A model generated the notes under the pieces. The model was not told the DNA's origin, did not search any database, and worked only from the letters and a program-made list of their open reading frames with translations. 64,000 bases of DNA from Niastella caeni (GTDB lineage Bacteria > Bacteroidota > Bacteroidia > Chitinophagales > Chitinophagaceae): assembly GCF_004834005.1 (NCBI RefSeq), contig NZ_STFF01000001.1, forward strand, positions 433,347 to 497,346. The letters are read 5' to 3'. Position numbers and translations under genes: made by a program. The first letter of the stretch is position 1, and each line of letters starts with the position of its first letter. Below, piece after piece: positions 38,754-47,898 of this stretch.

Positions 38754-39581
38754 TTAAACTTCTTTTTCTTTCAACCTGAGGTATGTAACAACCCAAAACA
38801 TCGGCGCAAAAGAATATTTAATAAGAAAAAGCAATATCGTACTTATCCATTCGGGCAGGTGTACACTTAAAGACTCATTTGAAACAAAAACCCGGTAAAC
38901 GGTAAATGGTTTAAAGAAACCACCTGGCGGCATAAACGAACCAAGGACCTTATGAACAAAAAACATCAGGAACAAAAACACAACCAGTCCCGAAACAAGG
39001 GTCTTTATATACTGGAACCGGACAAAATATACCGACCCCATCAGGAAAATTGACTGTATGCTTAAATAAGCCAGCAGGAAATAAACTAAAATATTATCAC
39101 CATCTTTCCATGAAACAAATACATTGGCTATTTTCTCTGCAGGGTAAGGTATCCTATGCTCCTGTTCCGCTATTGTTTTGGCTATACTGTTCGCCAAATT
39201 CACCATAGGGAAATCAACAATGTAAAAAATAACAGTATAGCAGATAAAATACAGGACAACCCCAAACAAGATGGCTGTCAATAATTTCTCCAGTACAGAT
39301 ACCGGTATCAACAAAAATTGAATGCCTTTTGGGCCATCTGACAATTCATTAAAAATTATGCTGGCATACAAACAGCCGGTTAAGAATAAGCCTACATAAT
39401 AAGTGATCGCCTGTATATCTCTAGAGATCGGGTGATCGCCATTAACCAACATCAGAAATGAATACCACAAAATCAATAAGCCGCCAATAGCGCCCAATGA
39501 AAGCAGGTATCTTTTCTTATTCTCATTCCAGTGTTTGCCTATATATAATGACCAGCGTTTAAGATCAAAAACGGAATTCAT
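38754..39581 (-). CDS. Membrane protein of the ABC operon, permease-like
   Basis: 275 residues with about six hydrophobic segments (for example LLSLGAIGGLLILWYSFLML, VGLFLTGCLYASIIF, LLTAILFGVVLYFICYTVIFY), no soluble domain. It lies 9 bp after the first ATP-binding protein and 17 bp before the gntR gene, so it is the natural membrane partner of that ATPase. Family not recognised beyond ABC-2-like. Confidence 0.75.
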   Translation of the reverse strand: MNSVFDLKRWSLYIGKHWNENKKRYLLSLGAIGGLLILWYSFLMLVNGDHPISRDIQAITYYVGLFLTGCLYASIIFNELSDGPKGIQFLLIPVSVLEKLLTAILFGVVLYFICYTVIFYIVDFPMVNLANSIAKTIAEQEHRIPYPAEKIANVFVSWKDGDNILVYFLLAYLSIQSIFLMGSVYFVRFQYIKTLVSGLVVFLFLMFFVHKVLGSFMPPGGFFKPFTVYRVFVSNESLSVHLPEWISTILLFLIKYSFAPMFWVVTYLRLKEKEV

Positions 39582-39590
39582 AGCAATAGT

Positions 39591-40424
39591 TTAAGCGTTA
39601 AAAACAGATTTAATGGCATTGCCATTAAGAACAATGGCCTTGTACAATAATTCAAGATCCAGTTTGCTTTCATCACCCAGTGTATTACGGGTAATGACCG
39701 CACTACCCCGTAAGGAAGGTTCGCGGAACAAAGCCTGTTTTATTTCATCATTATCAAATGAAATATGAAAACTCAATTTGCGCGTAATGTCATCAACCGT
39801 TTGGTCGAATAAAATGCGGCCTTCATCAATAATGGTAACGCGATCGATGAGGCTTTCCAGGTCTTTTACCTGGTGGGTGCTTATCACTATGCATTTGTTT
39901 TCATCGAGGCAACCGGCAATTACCTTGCGGAACTGGCTTTTACTCATAATGTCCAGTCCGTTGGTAGGTTCATCCATTAATAACACAGAGGTATTACAGG
40001 CCAGGCCAAAACTGATCAACACTTTCTTTTTCTGCCCATAACTCATTTTTTGCAATGTGTTGGAGCGGGGAATATCAAATTCGGTGATGAACCGGTTAAA
40101 CTGATCGTCATTGAATTTGGGGTAAAAAGGGGCAGTATGTTTTACCAGTTGTTCAATGGGCACATCGGGCAGGTAAAATTCTTCAGGCACCATAAAGATG
40201 TCCTGTAAAAAAGCAGGCTGCCGTTTAGCAGGGTTAAAGCCGAGCACACTGACATTGCCTTCTTTGGGAAACAGCAACCCGGCCATGTTTTTAAGGAGGG
40301 TCGATTTGCCGGTCCCGTTCTTACCAAGCAATCCGTAAATGTGACCGGCTTCCAGTTTCAGGCTAAGGCCGGTGAATATCTTTTTCTTCCGATACCCAAA
40401 ATGCAGGTTTTGGATCTGTATCAT
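39591..40424 (-). CDS. ABC transporter ATP-binding protein, first gene of the operon
   Basis: 277 residues: Walker A GKNGTGKS at 34-41, signature MSYGQKKKVLI, Walker B LLMDEPTNGLD and H-loop STHQV intact. The C-terminal 60 residues are a small accessory domain. First gene behind the promoter/operator at 40438-40491; forms a transporter with the membrane protein at 38754. YtrB-like role inferred from context with a YtrA-type regulator. Confidence 0.95.
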   Translation of the reverse strand: MIQIQNLHFGYRKKKIFTGLSLKLEAGHIYGLLGKNGTGKSTLLKNMAGLLFPKEGNVSVLGFNPAKRQPAFLQDIFMVPEEFYLPDVPIEQLVKHTAPFYPKFNDDQFNRFITEFDIPRSNTLQKMSYGQKKKVLISFGLACNTSVLLMDEPTNGLDIMSKSQFRKVIAGCLDENKCIVISTHQVKDLESLIDRVTIIDEGRILFDQTVDDITRKLSFHISFDNDEIKQALFREPSLRGSAVITRNTLGDESKLDLELLYKAIVLNGNAIKSVFNA

Positions 40425-40437
40425 GTTTGGCGTTTTA

Positions 40438-40491
40438 GTGTACTAGTTTAATAGTACACGCAAACATAATAGCTTTTTCCGGATTTGCAAA
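40438..40491 (-). promoter_or_regulatory. Consensus promoter with overlapping GntR-type operator
   Basis: On the minus strand: TTTG (40488-40491), exactly 19 bp, TATGTTTG (40461-40468), a full match to the Bacteroidetes -33/-7 consensus. One base downstream begins a perfect inverted repeat, GTGTACTA (40452-40459 complement) and TAGTACAC around a 6-bp AT centre (40438-40459), ending 13 bp before the ATG at 40424. Binding there would block initiation, consistent with autorepression by the YtrA-type GntR protein. Confidence 0.85.
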
Positions 40492-40517
40492 TGCTTTGGT
40501 AAAAAATTGTGATGAAC

Positions 40518-40560
40518 GGGAAGGAAGCTGCAAGCCGCAAGCTATTAGCGGCAAGCAAGT
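40518..40560. repeat. GCAAGC-type stutter repeat
   Basis: agctgcaagccgcaagctattagcggcaagcaag repeats gcaagc words on the upstream side of the ABC promoter. Related to the block at 27628-27711. Confidence 0.5.
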
Positions 40561-40633
40561 ATAAACCCAAATAGCTAATGCCTAAGGCTTTACCAATAAG
40601 AACGGAGATTGAAGCAATACGCATGGCGCACGT

Positions 40634-40670
40634 AAAAAAACCCCGGCTGTGTATTAACAGCCAGGGTTTA
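40634..40670 (-). terminator. Terminator downstream of the beta-helix lipoprotein gene
   Basis: AAACCCCGGCTGT pairs with ACAGCCAGGGTTT (one C-A mismatch) around a 6-base loop, with a T run following on the minus strand. It is 100 bp beyond the beta-helix stop, just past the short frame at 40687-40779. Confidence 0.82.
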
Positions 40671-40686
40671 TAGTTGTCAGGTACTC

Positions 40687-40779
40687 TTACGTCAATTCAA
40701 TATTCTGTATCAATCCCAGATCATGCGACCCTTCAAATGTATTGATGGCAATAACGGTGACGCCATAAACATTATTGAA
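40687..40779 (-). pseudogene. Possible C-terminal remnant of a lost gene
   Basis: A 30-codon open frame ending in TAA and overlapping the last codons of the beta-helix gene in another frame. It reads FNNVYGVTVIAINTFEGS then HDLGLIQNIELT, a composition (alternating hydrophobics, G, N, T) that looks like the last strands of a beta-rich protein. It has no start codon of its own and lies before the terminator. Either a degraded gene end or a chance frame. Confidence 0.3.
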
Positions 40780-42310
40780 TTATTTCAATTGCTCCAATAG
40801 TTGGCGTATTTGATCTGTTCCTGCCATAAAAATCATAGGTAGCATATCCGGTTGCTGCGGCATTAATGGCAGGGCTTCCTGACTGAGGCTCTAAATTTCC
40901 GGGAGCCAGGGAGAGCAATGGGTTCACGTTGTTCATACTGTTATCTACACCGCCATAAATTTCCAAATAAGCGGCCAGCCATTGGGCAAAGGGCTTATCA
41001 TTATAAAATTTAGGTCTCCATACAAACGTAGGTATGGCGCCGGAACTCCAGTAAACATTGTTTTTAAACACCAATGGCCCTTCCGTAGGTTTGGTATATT
41101 CCCGATCGGTGCTGGTTAAAATTCGCGGCCTTGCTGCTGGTTGAATAAAAATGTTATTTACAAACTCCACACCCTTATTAGGCGTGTAACTGATACCGCC
41201 TTCGGTGCTGATAAGCATACCGCTATGAATACGCTGCCCAGACAGGTAACAGGTATTGTGATAAAATCGGGCATTGTAACTGGAACTGGCTGCTAAAGCA
41301 GCGCCTGACACATTACTGATGAGGTTATTTACCACCAATCCGTCGTATGATTCGTAAGGCCCGTCTACCAAACGGTTCTCGTCAGTTTGTTGACCCAGCA
41401 TGATGGCATTGTATCCTGTTCCGGGTGTACCAAAACCGGTGTTGCTGATCCTGTTTACCGCAAAGATGGGATTACGGGCATTTCCCTTGGCGTACATGGC
41501 TACATCGGGTAAATCATGGAGGTAGTTACCGATCACCCGCACATTGTCTGCGCCGGTAATATCAATACCTTGTGAATTTCTGCCAGGTATTACAACAGAA
41601 GAGTCTGCATAAATTTCGCAATTTAAAACCGCTGCAAAATTTGCGGTACGAACGATCTTAATGATATCTGGCACAGCGCAACACAATGTGCAGCTATCGA
41701 TTTGTACATGGGGCATGTCGATTTTTACTGCATTTGCATCGGCGCCACCTCCGGCTATTGACATGATCTTAAGGCCTTTGATGCGCCAATACGCAGATGC
41801 GCACACTGAGCCAGCAGGCGCATATTCATCACAACCACTATTATAAAAATAAATGGTGGCTACAGAGGTTCCCCTGGGATTGCCTTGTAAGGTAACCGCT
41901 TCGCCAGGTGCAGCCGTAAGCGTAACCCATGCACTGTCTGTTCCAAACCCTCTGTTTATAACAGCGCCCTGGTAGGTGCCGGCGCGCATGATGATTGTAC
42001 CGCCAGGCTTTACCAGCGTAATGGCTTTGGTAAGTGTTTTCAGCGGCGCATCGATGGTTCCGGTAGCGGCATCATTGCCATTGGTGGCAACGTAAATTGA
42101 TGCAGCAGTTCCTGCACCTTTTACTTCTTCCACATCATAAATATTACCGGGATTGGAGTTGGTGGTGTTCACTCTTGCGATGTTGCCGGGAGAATTGGAA
42201 AAACCGGAATCGGGCGTTACCTGTTCGTTATTACTAACTTTTTTACAGGAAAACAGGAGCATGCATGGTATTGCAAAAACCATGGCTGAACGAATAAGGC
42301 TTTTTTTCAT
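40772..42310 (-). CDS. Right-handed parallel beta-helix lipoprotein
   Basis: 512 residues; lipobox LLFSC (Cys22). After a linker the protein begins the DUF1565-like pattern YVATNGNDAATGTIDAPLK ... IIMRAGTYQG, then repeated beta-helix coils (VKIDMPHVQIDSCTLC, NCEIYADSS, NVRVIGNYLHDLPD, FVNNIFI) and the choice-of-anchor-like C-terminus SPAINAAATG...PTIGAIEI. Such surface proteins bind or cleave polysaccharides; no catalytic motif of a known lyase is evident. Transcribed alone. Confidence 0.85.
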   Translation of the reverse strand: MKKSLIRSAMVFAIPCMLLFSCKKVSNNEQVTPDSGFSNSPGNIARVNTTNSNPGNIYDVEEVKGAGTAASIYVATNGNDAATGTIDAPLKTLTKAITLVKPGGTIIMRAGTYQGAVINRGFGTDSAWVTLTAAPGEAVTLQGNPRGTSVATIYFYNSGCDEYAPAGSVCASAYWRIKGLKIMSIAGGGADANAVKIDMPHVQIDSCTLCCAVPDIIKIVRTANFAAVLNCEIYADSSVVIPGRNSQGIDITGADNVRVIGNYLHDLPDVAMYAKGNARNPIFAVNRISNTGFGTPGTGYNAIMLGQQTDENRLVDGPYESYDGLVVNNLISNVSGAALAASSSYNARFYHNTCYLSGQRIHSGMLISTEGGISYTPNKGVEFVNNIFIQPAARPRILTSTDREYTKPTEGPLVFKNNVYWSSGAIPTFVWRPKFYNDKPFAQWLAAYLEIYGGVDNSMNNVNPLLSLAPGNLEPQSGSPAINAAATGYATYDFYGRNRSNTPTIGAIEIIQ

Positions 42311-42454
42311 AGAGAATAAAAATTAATACTTGTTTAAATAGTAGGCACAAACGTAAATCTAATTTTGACAATGAACGAACGGAATGGCCACTATAGTTTG
42401 TCACGATGGGTGCTTAGATTAGAGTAGAAGAAAAACATGTGTTATTATAACAAT

Positions 42455-42960
42455 TCAATTACTAAGTTCCTTCATGCTTTTGAATGTTGCTGTCACACAC
42501 TGCTTGTTTTCACTTATTCGTTTCGTGAATTTAATTGTGTACCTGGCAGTTTTGATTGTCCGTTTGCTGGTTTTGATGAATAGCCAAACGACTTTGATAA
42601 ACCGCGTTGCGGGTTTTATTCCCTGCCTGCCAACTTGAGCAGAACACTTGCAGATTTTCATACTAAACTGGCAAATTGGTTATCTATTCCCATCAACCGG
42701 GTAATTAAAAACCGGTGAACTGGTTGCCAAAAACGATAAACAAACAAGTAAAACCTTCAAACCATGTAGCAAAGTCGTAAAGCAGTTAACCAAAGACGAA
42801 AAACTGATAGCCCGGCCCGTGAAACAAACAGGCAAAAATGAGCAACCTGTGAGCTAAGTTGCTATGCAAACAGGTAAACCCTGAAAGCAGATAATAAAAC
42901 TCGTTAACCCAACAGTCAAAACCACGCAACTGATGAGCTAAGTTGATGGAAGAATTGGAC
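42455..42960. repeat. Degenerate 21-bp tandem repeats in two inverted arms
   Basis: 42470-42660 holds about nine 21-bp units whose core on the minus strand is AAAACCAGCAAA-like (K-T-S-K in translation); 42680-42960 holds about eleven units with the same core on the plus strand (AAACnnnYAGCnAAA). Period stays at 21 bp, identity between units about half. Short frames of heptapeptides (KTSKRTI / KQTGKNE) result on both strands, but stops interrupt them (after 45 codons on the plus arm), so I do not call genes. No family recognised. Confidence 0.6.
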
Positions 42961-42980
42961 AGACTCGTAACAGGCGCTCA

Positions 42981-43220
42981 ATTCCCGAAAGGAAAAGAGC
43001 ATACCTTCAGGGAATTGTCTTTTCCTGAAAGATTTTCTGAGTTCCTTCCAGGAATTCGGGATTGCTGAAAGGCTTTGAGATTTCCTGAAAGGAAATAGGA
43101 ATTCCTTCCGGGTTTTGAAGATTCCTGGAAGCTTTTATGTTTTCCTGGAACCATTTGTGATTTCCTGAAAGCTTTTATGAATTCCTGGAAGGATTGGCGG
43201 TTTCCTGAAAAGTTTTCTCT
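42981..43220. repeat. Tandem array of twelve 20-bp degenerate repeats
   Basis: Twelve consecutive units of exactly 20 bp with no indel, consensus WTTCCTGRAAGGnTTTnTGA; the palindromic core TTCCTGGAA or TTCCTGAAAG stands at the same position in almost all units. 20 bp is not a multiple of three, so it is not a coding repeat; the spacing is near two helical turns, so cores face one side of the DNA. No spacers, hence not CRISPR. Confidence 0.85.
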
Positions 43221-43547
43221 TTACCCATAAAGAAACCCGGAATCCTTCAAATAATCACCTTTTTCTTACCGAATTTAACCGGAAAATGAGGGGGTTTATT
43301 GAAAACCAAACACATACAACAATTCCACCATACATTCTGCCTATGGCCTCCTACTTTATACTTTCTACCTTATCCACCCGTTTTACCGTAAATTGCGCGC
43401 CAATCGTTTGTAAATAATTTCTATGAATCGCCCCATGTTCTCATTTTTTTCAAACCCTAAGAATTAAAATGATCTCATGGTAAACCACAGTCCAATCGGC
43501 CAAGCCGGTAACTGGTGAAAAATTAAATAATAACTGATGAAACGTCT
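43221..43547. other. Gene-free remainder of the region before maeB
   Basis: AT-rich sequence without a credible ORF. Words cttacc/ttacta and catacattctgcc occur singly; nothing further recognised. With the two arrays and hairpin it makes up a 1.3-kb region without genes, the longest in the window. Confidence 0.4.
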
Positions 43548-43596
43548 ATGCCAAAATTTTCATTATAACATTTTAATGCAATGAAAATTTTGGCAT
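43548..43596 (+). promoter_or_regulatory. 17-bp perfect inverted repeat before maeB
   Basis: ATGCCAAAATTTTCATT (43548-43564) and its exact complement (43580-43596) around a 15-bp loop, 41 bp before the maeB ATG. No T run follows, so it is more likely a 5'-leader hairpin or protein-binding site than a terminator. No good TAnnTTTG box was found near. Confidence 0.6.
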
Positions 43597-43637
43597 TGTA
43601 AGTTCCATCTGGCTAAACGAAAAATTATCAATTTCAG

Positions 43638-45959
43638 ATGAAAAAAGAACTGCGTAAGGAATCCGCATTAGAGTACCATGCCAAAGGAAGACCTGGCAAG
43701 ATCGAAGTGATCCCAACCAAAGAAGCAAAAACGCAACGCGACCTATCACTCGCCTACTCTCCCGGTGTTGCCGAACCTTGTTTGGAAATTCATGCAAATC
43801 CGGAATCTGTTTATAAATATACTGCCAAAGGAAACCTGGTTGCCGTTATCAGTAACGGTACCGCCGTATTAGGATTAGGCGATATTGGCCCTGAAGCCGG
43901 CAAACCCGTTATGGAAGGGAAAGGCGTATTGTTCAAAATATTTGCCGACATCGACGTTTTTGATATCGAGATCAATGAAAAAGATCCTGAGAAATTTGTT
44001 CAGATAGTAAAAGCGCTGGAACCCACTTTTGGTGGCATCAACCTCGAAGATATTAAAGCGCCTGAATGCTTTTATATTGAGCAGCACCTGAAAGCGCAAA
44101 TGAAAATACCGGTGATGCACGATGATCAGCATGGTACAGCCATCATCAGCGCTGCCGCCCTGTTGAACGCCCTGGAAATACAAAAGAAAAAGATCGAAAA
44201 ATGCAAGTTCGTAGTGAACGGCGCCGGCGCTGCTGCCATTGCCTGTATAAAATTATATGAAGCACTGGGCGCTATCCGCGAAAACATCCTGGTCTTTGAT
44301 AGTAAAGGCCTCATTCATGAAAGCCGTACCGACCTCGATGAACTGAAAAAAGAATTTATTTCGAAAGGCAAAAATGTTACGCTGGAACAATCGCTCGATG
44401 GCGCAGATGTATTCATCGGGCTCAGCAAAGGTAATGTGCTTTCGCAGGAAATGGTAAAGAGCATGGCGAAGAACCCAATCGTACTGGCCATGGCGAACCC
44501 CGATCCGGAGATCACTTATGAAGATTGTACTGCCGCCCGTAAAGATGTGATTATGGGCACCGGCCGCAGCGATTATCCTAACCAGGTGAACAACGTACTG
44601 GGCTTTCCCTTTATCTTCCGCGGCGCCCTCGATGTTCGCGCCACGCAGATCAACGAAGCTATGAAGCTGGCCGCCGTTAGAGCGCTGGCCGAACTGGCTA
44701 AAAGCCCCGTGCCCGATATTGTGAACATTGCCTACAACGAAAAGAACTTATCGTTCGGCCCCAACTATATCATTCCCAAACCGCTCGATCCGCGGTTGTT
44801 GAGCACCGTTGCCCCGGCCGTTGCCAAAGCAGCTATTGAAAGTGGTGTTGCTCAAACCAAGATCACCGACTGGGAAACATATGCCATTGAACTGAACAAA
44901 CGCCTGGGCCTCGATAATCAACTGATGCGTGTACTGGGCGCCAAAGCCCGCCGCAACCCTAAACGCCTGGTGTTTGCCGAAGCCGACAACGTTAAAATAT
45001 TGAAGTCGGCCCAAATTGCTGCTGAAGAACGCATCTGTTACCCCATTTTGTTGGGTGATGAGAGAAAAATAAGGGAGTTGGCGCTGGAGAACAAGATCGA
45101 TCTCGATGATATGGCCATCATTGACCCGCGCGATGATGAGTATGAAGAAAAACGCAAACAATACGGCGAGCTGTTCTTCAAAAAACGCCAGCGCAAAGGG
45201 GTGAATCAGTATGAGGCCTGCAAGATGATGAAAGAACGCACCTATTTCGGTTGCATGATGGTTGAGAATGGCGATGCCGATGCAGTGATCTCGGGTTTAA
45301 CGCGCAATTATGCTGAAGCCATTCGCCCGGCATTGCAGATAATCGGTATGGAAGAAGGCGTGAAAAAGATCGCCGGTATGTATATGTTGCTTACAAAAAG
45401 AGGTCCCCTGTTCCTGGCCGATACCACAGTGAACTTCAATCCTACTGCCGAAGAACTGGCAGATATCACTTTACTGGCTGCCAAGGAAGTACGCAGCTTT
45501 AATCTTGTTCCGCGTATTGCCATGCTGAGCTATTCCAACTTCGGCAGCAGCGATTCACCGGAAGCTAGACTGGTAGCCCAGGCGAAAGACATCGTTAAAC
45601 AAAAAGATCCCACAATTATTATAGATGGTGAAATGCAGGCAAGCATTGCTTTCAACCAGGAAATTCTACGTGATAACTACCCGTTCAGTGAGCTGGTGGG
45701 CGAGGAAGTGAACACGCTTATCTTCCCAAACCTGGCTTCGGGTAATATTGCCTACAACCTGATGCAGGCAATTGGCGGCGCCGATGCAGTAGGTCCTATT
45801 TTGCTGGGCCTGAAGAAACCGGTGCACGTGCTGCAGTTGGGCAGTTCGGTTCGCAGCATTTACAATATGGCGCTTATTGCCGTTATTGACGCCCAGTTAA
45901 AATGTGGTAACGCTACCCAGGACTCTGCCAAGAAGCCGGCCTGGTGGAAGAAAAAATAG
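43638..45959 (+). CDS. maeB: NADP-dependent malic enzyme with phosphotransacetylase-like domain
   Basis: Oxidative decarboxylation of malate to pyruvate, supplying NADPH. 773 residues, the long MaeB form. Residues to about 430 are the malic enzyme ([38 protein letters not shown](P) fold [20 protein letters not shown]); from about 440 a phosphotransacetylase-like domain ([15 protein letters not shown] ... [29 protein letters not shown]), usually regulatory rather than catalytic in this fusion. Monocistronic, with a hairpin in its leader. Confidence 0.97.
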   Translation: MKKELRKESALEYHAKGRPGKIEVIPTKEAKTQRDLSLAYSPGVAEPCLEIHANPESVYKYTAKGNLVAVISNGTAVLGLGDIGPEAGKPVMEGKGVLFKIFADIDVFDIEINEKDPEKFVQIVKALEPTFGGINLEDIKAPECFYIEQHLKAQMKIPVMHDDQHGTAIISAAALLNALEIQKKKIEKCKFVVNGAGAAAIACIKLYEALGAIRENILVFDSKGLIHESRTDLDELKKEFISKGKNVTLEQSLDGADVFIGLSKGNVLSQEMVKSMAKNPIVLAMANPDPEITYEDCTAARKDVIMGTGRSDYPNQVNNVLGFPFIFRGALDVRATQINEAMKLAAVRALAELAKSPVPDIVNIAYNEKNLSFGPNYIIPKPLDPRLLSTVAPAVAKAAIESGVAQTKITDWETYAIELNKRLGLDNQLMRVLGAKARRNPKRLVFAEADNVKILKSAQIAAEERICYPILLGDERKIRELALENKIDLDDMAIIDPRDDEYEEKRKQYGELFFKKRQRKGVNQYEACKMMKERTYFGCMMVENGDADAVISGLTRNYAEAIRPALQIIGMEEGVKKIAGMYMLLTKRGPLFLADTTVNFNPTAEELADITLLAAKEVRSFNLVPRIAMLSYSNFGSSDSPEARLVAQAKDIVKQKDPTIIIDGEMQASIAFNQEILRDNYPFSELVGEEVNTLIFPNLASGNIAYNLMQAIGGADAVGPILLGLKKPVHVLQLGSSVRSIYNMALIAVIDAQLKCGNATQDSAKKPAWWKKK

Positions 45960-46152
45960 TTATAGTTTGGGGTTTATGGTTTGTAGTTTGTTGTTGCTTC
46001 GCGGTTTGAGCAGGTCCTTTATTATCGAGCGCGCTATATAATTTGCAGCTCATCATAAATACCGGTTTCTGAATGCCCGGTTTTCGGGAAATGGTAACAA
46101 AAATCGAACACTTTGAACTGAAGATAACTACAAACAACAAACCACAAACAAC
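45960..46152. repeat. Inverted GTTTGTTG-type stutter repeat between maeB and mlaE
   Basis: Left arm of gtttgggg/gtttatgg/gtttgtagtttgttg (45964-45995), right arm of ctacaaacaacaaaccacaaacaacaaac (46128-46156), complements separated by about 130 bp. Same word family as 1724-1856 and 25619-25676. Confidence 0.7.
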
Positions 46153-46215
46153 AAACAGCCAGCCGACTTGCCATTTCCGGGTTAAACCGTATTTTTACAC
46201 TATTGCTTATATCTC

Positions 46216-46956
46216 ATGACTTTATTTACCGAGTTTGGCCGTTACCTGCTGATGATCAAAGGAATGTTTTCGAAACCTGAAAACTGGAAGATGTATTGGA
46301 AAGAACTTATGCACCAATGCAATGAAATTGGTTTCGGCTCATTAGGTATTGTAGTCATCATTTCTGTGTTTATGGGGGCGGTATCTGCGTTACAAACTGC
46401 GTACCAGTTGGTTAGCCCCGTTATTCCCCTTTCGGCCATTGCCACCATTGTTAGAGATACGGTTATCCTGGAGTTTGCCCCTACCCTGGTGTGTATTGTG
46501 CTTGCAGGTGTAGTAGGGAGTAAAATTGCCAGTGAGCTGGGCAACATGCGGGTAAGCGAACAAATTGACGCCCTTGAAATTATGGGCATCAATACCAAAG
46601 CGTATCTGGTATTGCCAAAAATTCTGGCAGCCCTTATCATGATACCCCTGCTGGTGATATTTTCAGCCGCATTAGGTATTTATGGGGGCCGGTTGGCTGT
46701 GACCACTTCAGGTATAGTGGCGGCCAATATGTATGATAAAGGCTTATTGGAGAACTTTCAACCGTATAATGTATTTTTTGCGCTGGTAAAAGCTTATACA
46801 TTCTCTTTCATAATTTCCAGTATCCCTGCTTATTATGGCTATCATGTTCAGGGAGGGGCCCTTGAGATCGGCCGTTCCAGCACCAAGTCGGTGGTAGTAA
46901 GCTGTGTGAGCATCCTGTTTGCCGATTATGTACTGGCCGCATTATTGTTACAGTAA
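46216..46956 (+). CDS. mlaE: MlaE family ABC transporter permease
   Basis: Inner-membrane permease for phospholipid trafficking between the membranes. 246 residues, five to six spans, with the MlaE core GSLGIVVIISVFMGAV ... RDTVILEFAPTLVCIVLAGVVGSKIASELGNMRVSEQIDALEIMGI, the SELGNMRVSEQIDALE segment being the family signature. The ATPase gene follows after 132 bp on the same strand. No MlaD/MCE gene follows in this window. Confidence 0.93.
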   Translation: MTLFTEFGRYLLMIKGMFSKPENWKMYWKELMHQCNEIGFGSLGIVVIISVFMGAVSALQTAYQLVSPVIPLSAIATIVRDTVILEFAPTLVCIVLAGVVGSKIASELGNMRVSEQIDALEIMGINTKAYLVLPKILAALIMIPLLVIFSAALGIYGGRLAVTTSGIVAANMYDKGLLENFQPYNVFFALVKAYTFSFIISSIPAYYGYHVQGGALEIGRSSTKSVVVSCVSILFADYVLAALLLQ

Positions 46957-47088
46957 CGGTTGAACAACAACAGGCTAACCCAAACAGAGGGAATACGACA
47001 GGGAATACAACTATAATAAGTTATACGTGTTAAAGTGCCGGTAGCCGGGTACGTGCGGCAGGGACCTATAGCATGAATTCATACAACC

Positions 47089-47898
47089 ATGATCGAAGTA
47101 AAAAACATAAGGAAAGGATTTGGTGAGAAAACCGTACTGAACGGTGTAACTGTTACTATGCAGCCTGGTAAATGCAACCTCATTATCGGCGCCAGTGGTA
47201 GCGGTAAAACGGTTTTTATGAAATGCATGGTAGGTTTGCTGGTGCCCGACCAGGGTGAGATCTGCTACGATGACAAAGACTTCAATAAGCTGGTTGAGGA
47301 AGAAAAGAAAGAGATCCGTCAGCAGATCGGGATGCTGTTCCAGGGCTCGGCTTTATTCGACAGCCTGACGGTTGAACAAAATATTATGTTCCCGCTGAAC
47401 ATGTTCACAACCGACAATTATTCGCAGAAATTAAAACGGGTGAACGAAGTACTGGATCGGGTGAACCTGAAAGACGTTAATAAGAAATTTCCTGCCGAAC
47501 TGAGCGGGGGGATGAAAAAACGGGTGGGCATTGCACGCGCCATCGTGTTAAATCCTAAATATCTTTTTGTTGATGAGCCCAACTCGGGGCTCGACCCGCA
47601 AACCTCGCTGGTAATTGATAAACTGGTTAAAGAAATTACGACTGAATATAACATCACAACGGTGGTGAATACCCACGATATGAACAGCGTAATGGAAATC
47701 GGCGATCATATTATTTTTATGCATCAGGGTAAAAAAGAATGGGAAGGCAACAATAAAGAGATCATTTTTAACAAGAATGAGCGCCTGAACGAATTCATTT
47801 TTGCATCTGAGTTTTTAAAAGACGCCAAGGATATGAGAATGTTGGAACAAACCGGTAAAATAGACGAGAATAGGAATATGGATGATTTGACCAAGTAA
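47089..47898 (+). CDS. mlaF: MlaF family ABC transporter ATP-binding protein
   Basis: 269-residue ATPase of the phospholipid transporter: Walker A GASGSGKT at 38-45, signature LSGGMKKRVGIARAI, Walker B FVDEPNSGLDP. The FVDEPNSGLDP reading and the LxxGMKKRVGIARA are typical of MlaF. Forms the IM complex with MlaE; the substrate-binding MCE subunit must be encoded elsewhere or be distant. Confidence 0.93.
   Translation: MIEVKNIRKGFGEKTVLNGVTVTMQPGKCNLIIGASGSGKTVFMKCMVGLLVPDQGEICYDDKDFNKLVEEEKKEIRQQIGMLFQGSALFDSLTVEQNIMFPLNMFTTDNYSQKLKRVNEVLDRVNLKDVNKKFPAELSGGMKKRVGIARAIVLNPKYLFVDEPNSGLDPQTSLVIDKLVKEITTEYNITTVVNTHDMNSVMEIGDHIIFMHQGKKEWEGNNKEIIFNKNERLNEFIFASEFLKDAKDMRMLEQTGKIDENRNMDDLTK

Noticed and set aside
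42455..42661. 68-residue minus-strand ORF rich in K/I heptads
   Set aside because: It is the translation of the 21-bp repeat; no start context or family, and the matching plus-strand arm is broken by stops.
42981..43220. CRISPR array
   Set aside because: The units abut without spacers, are themselves degenerate, and no cas gene is near.
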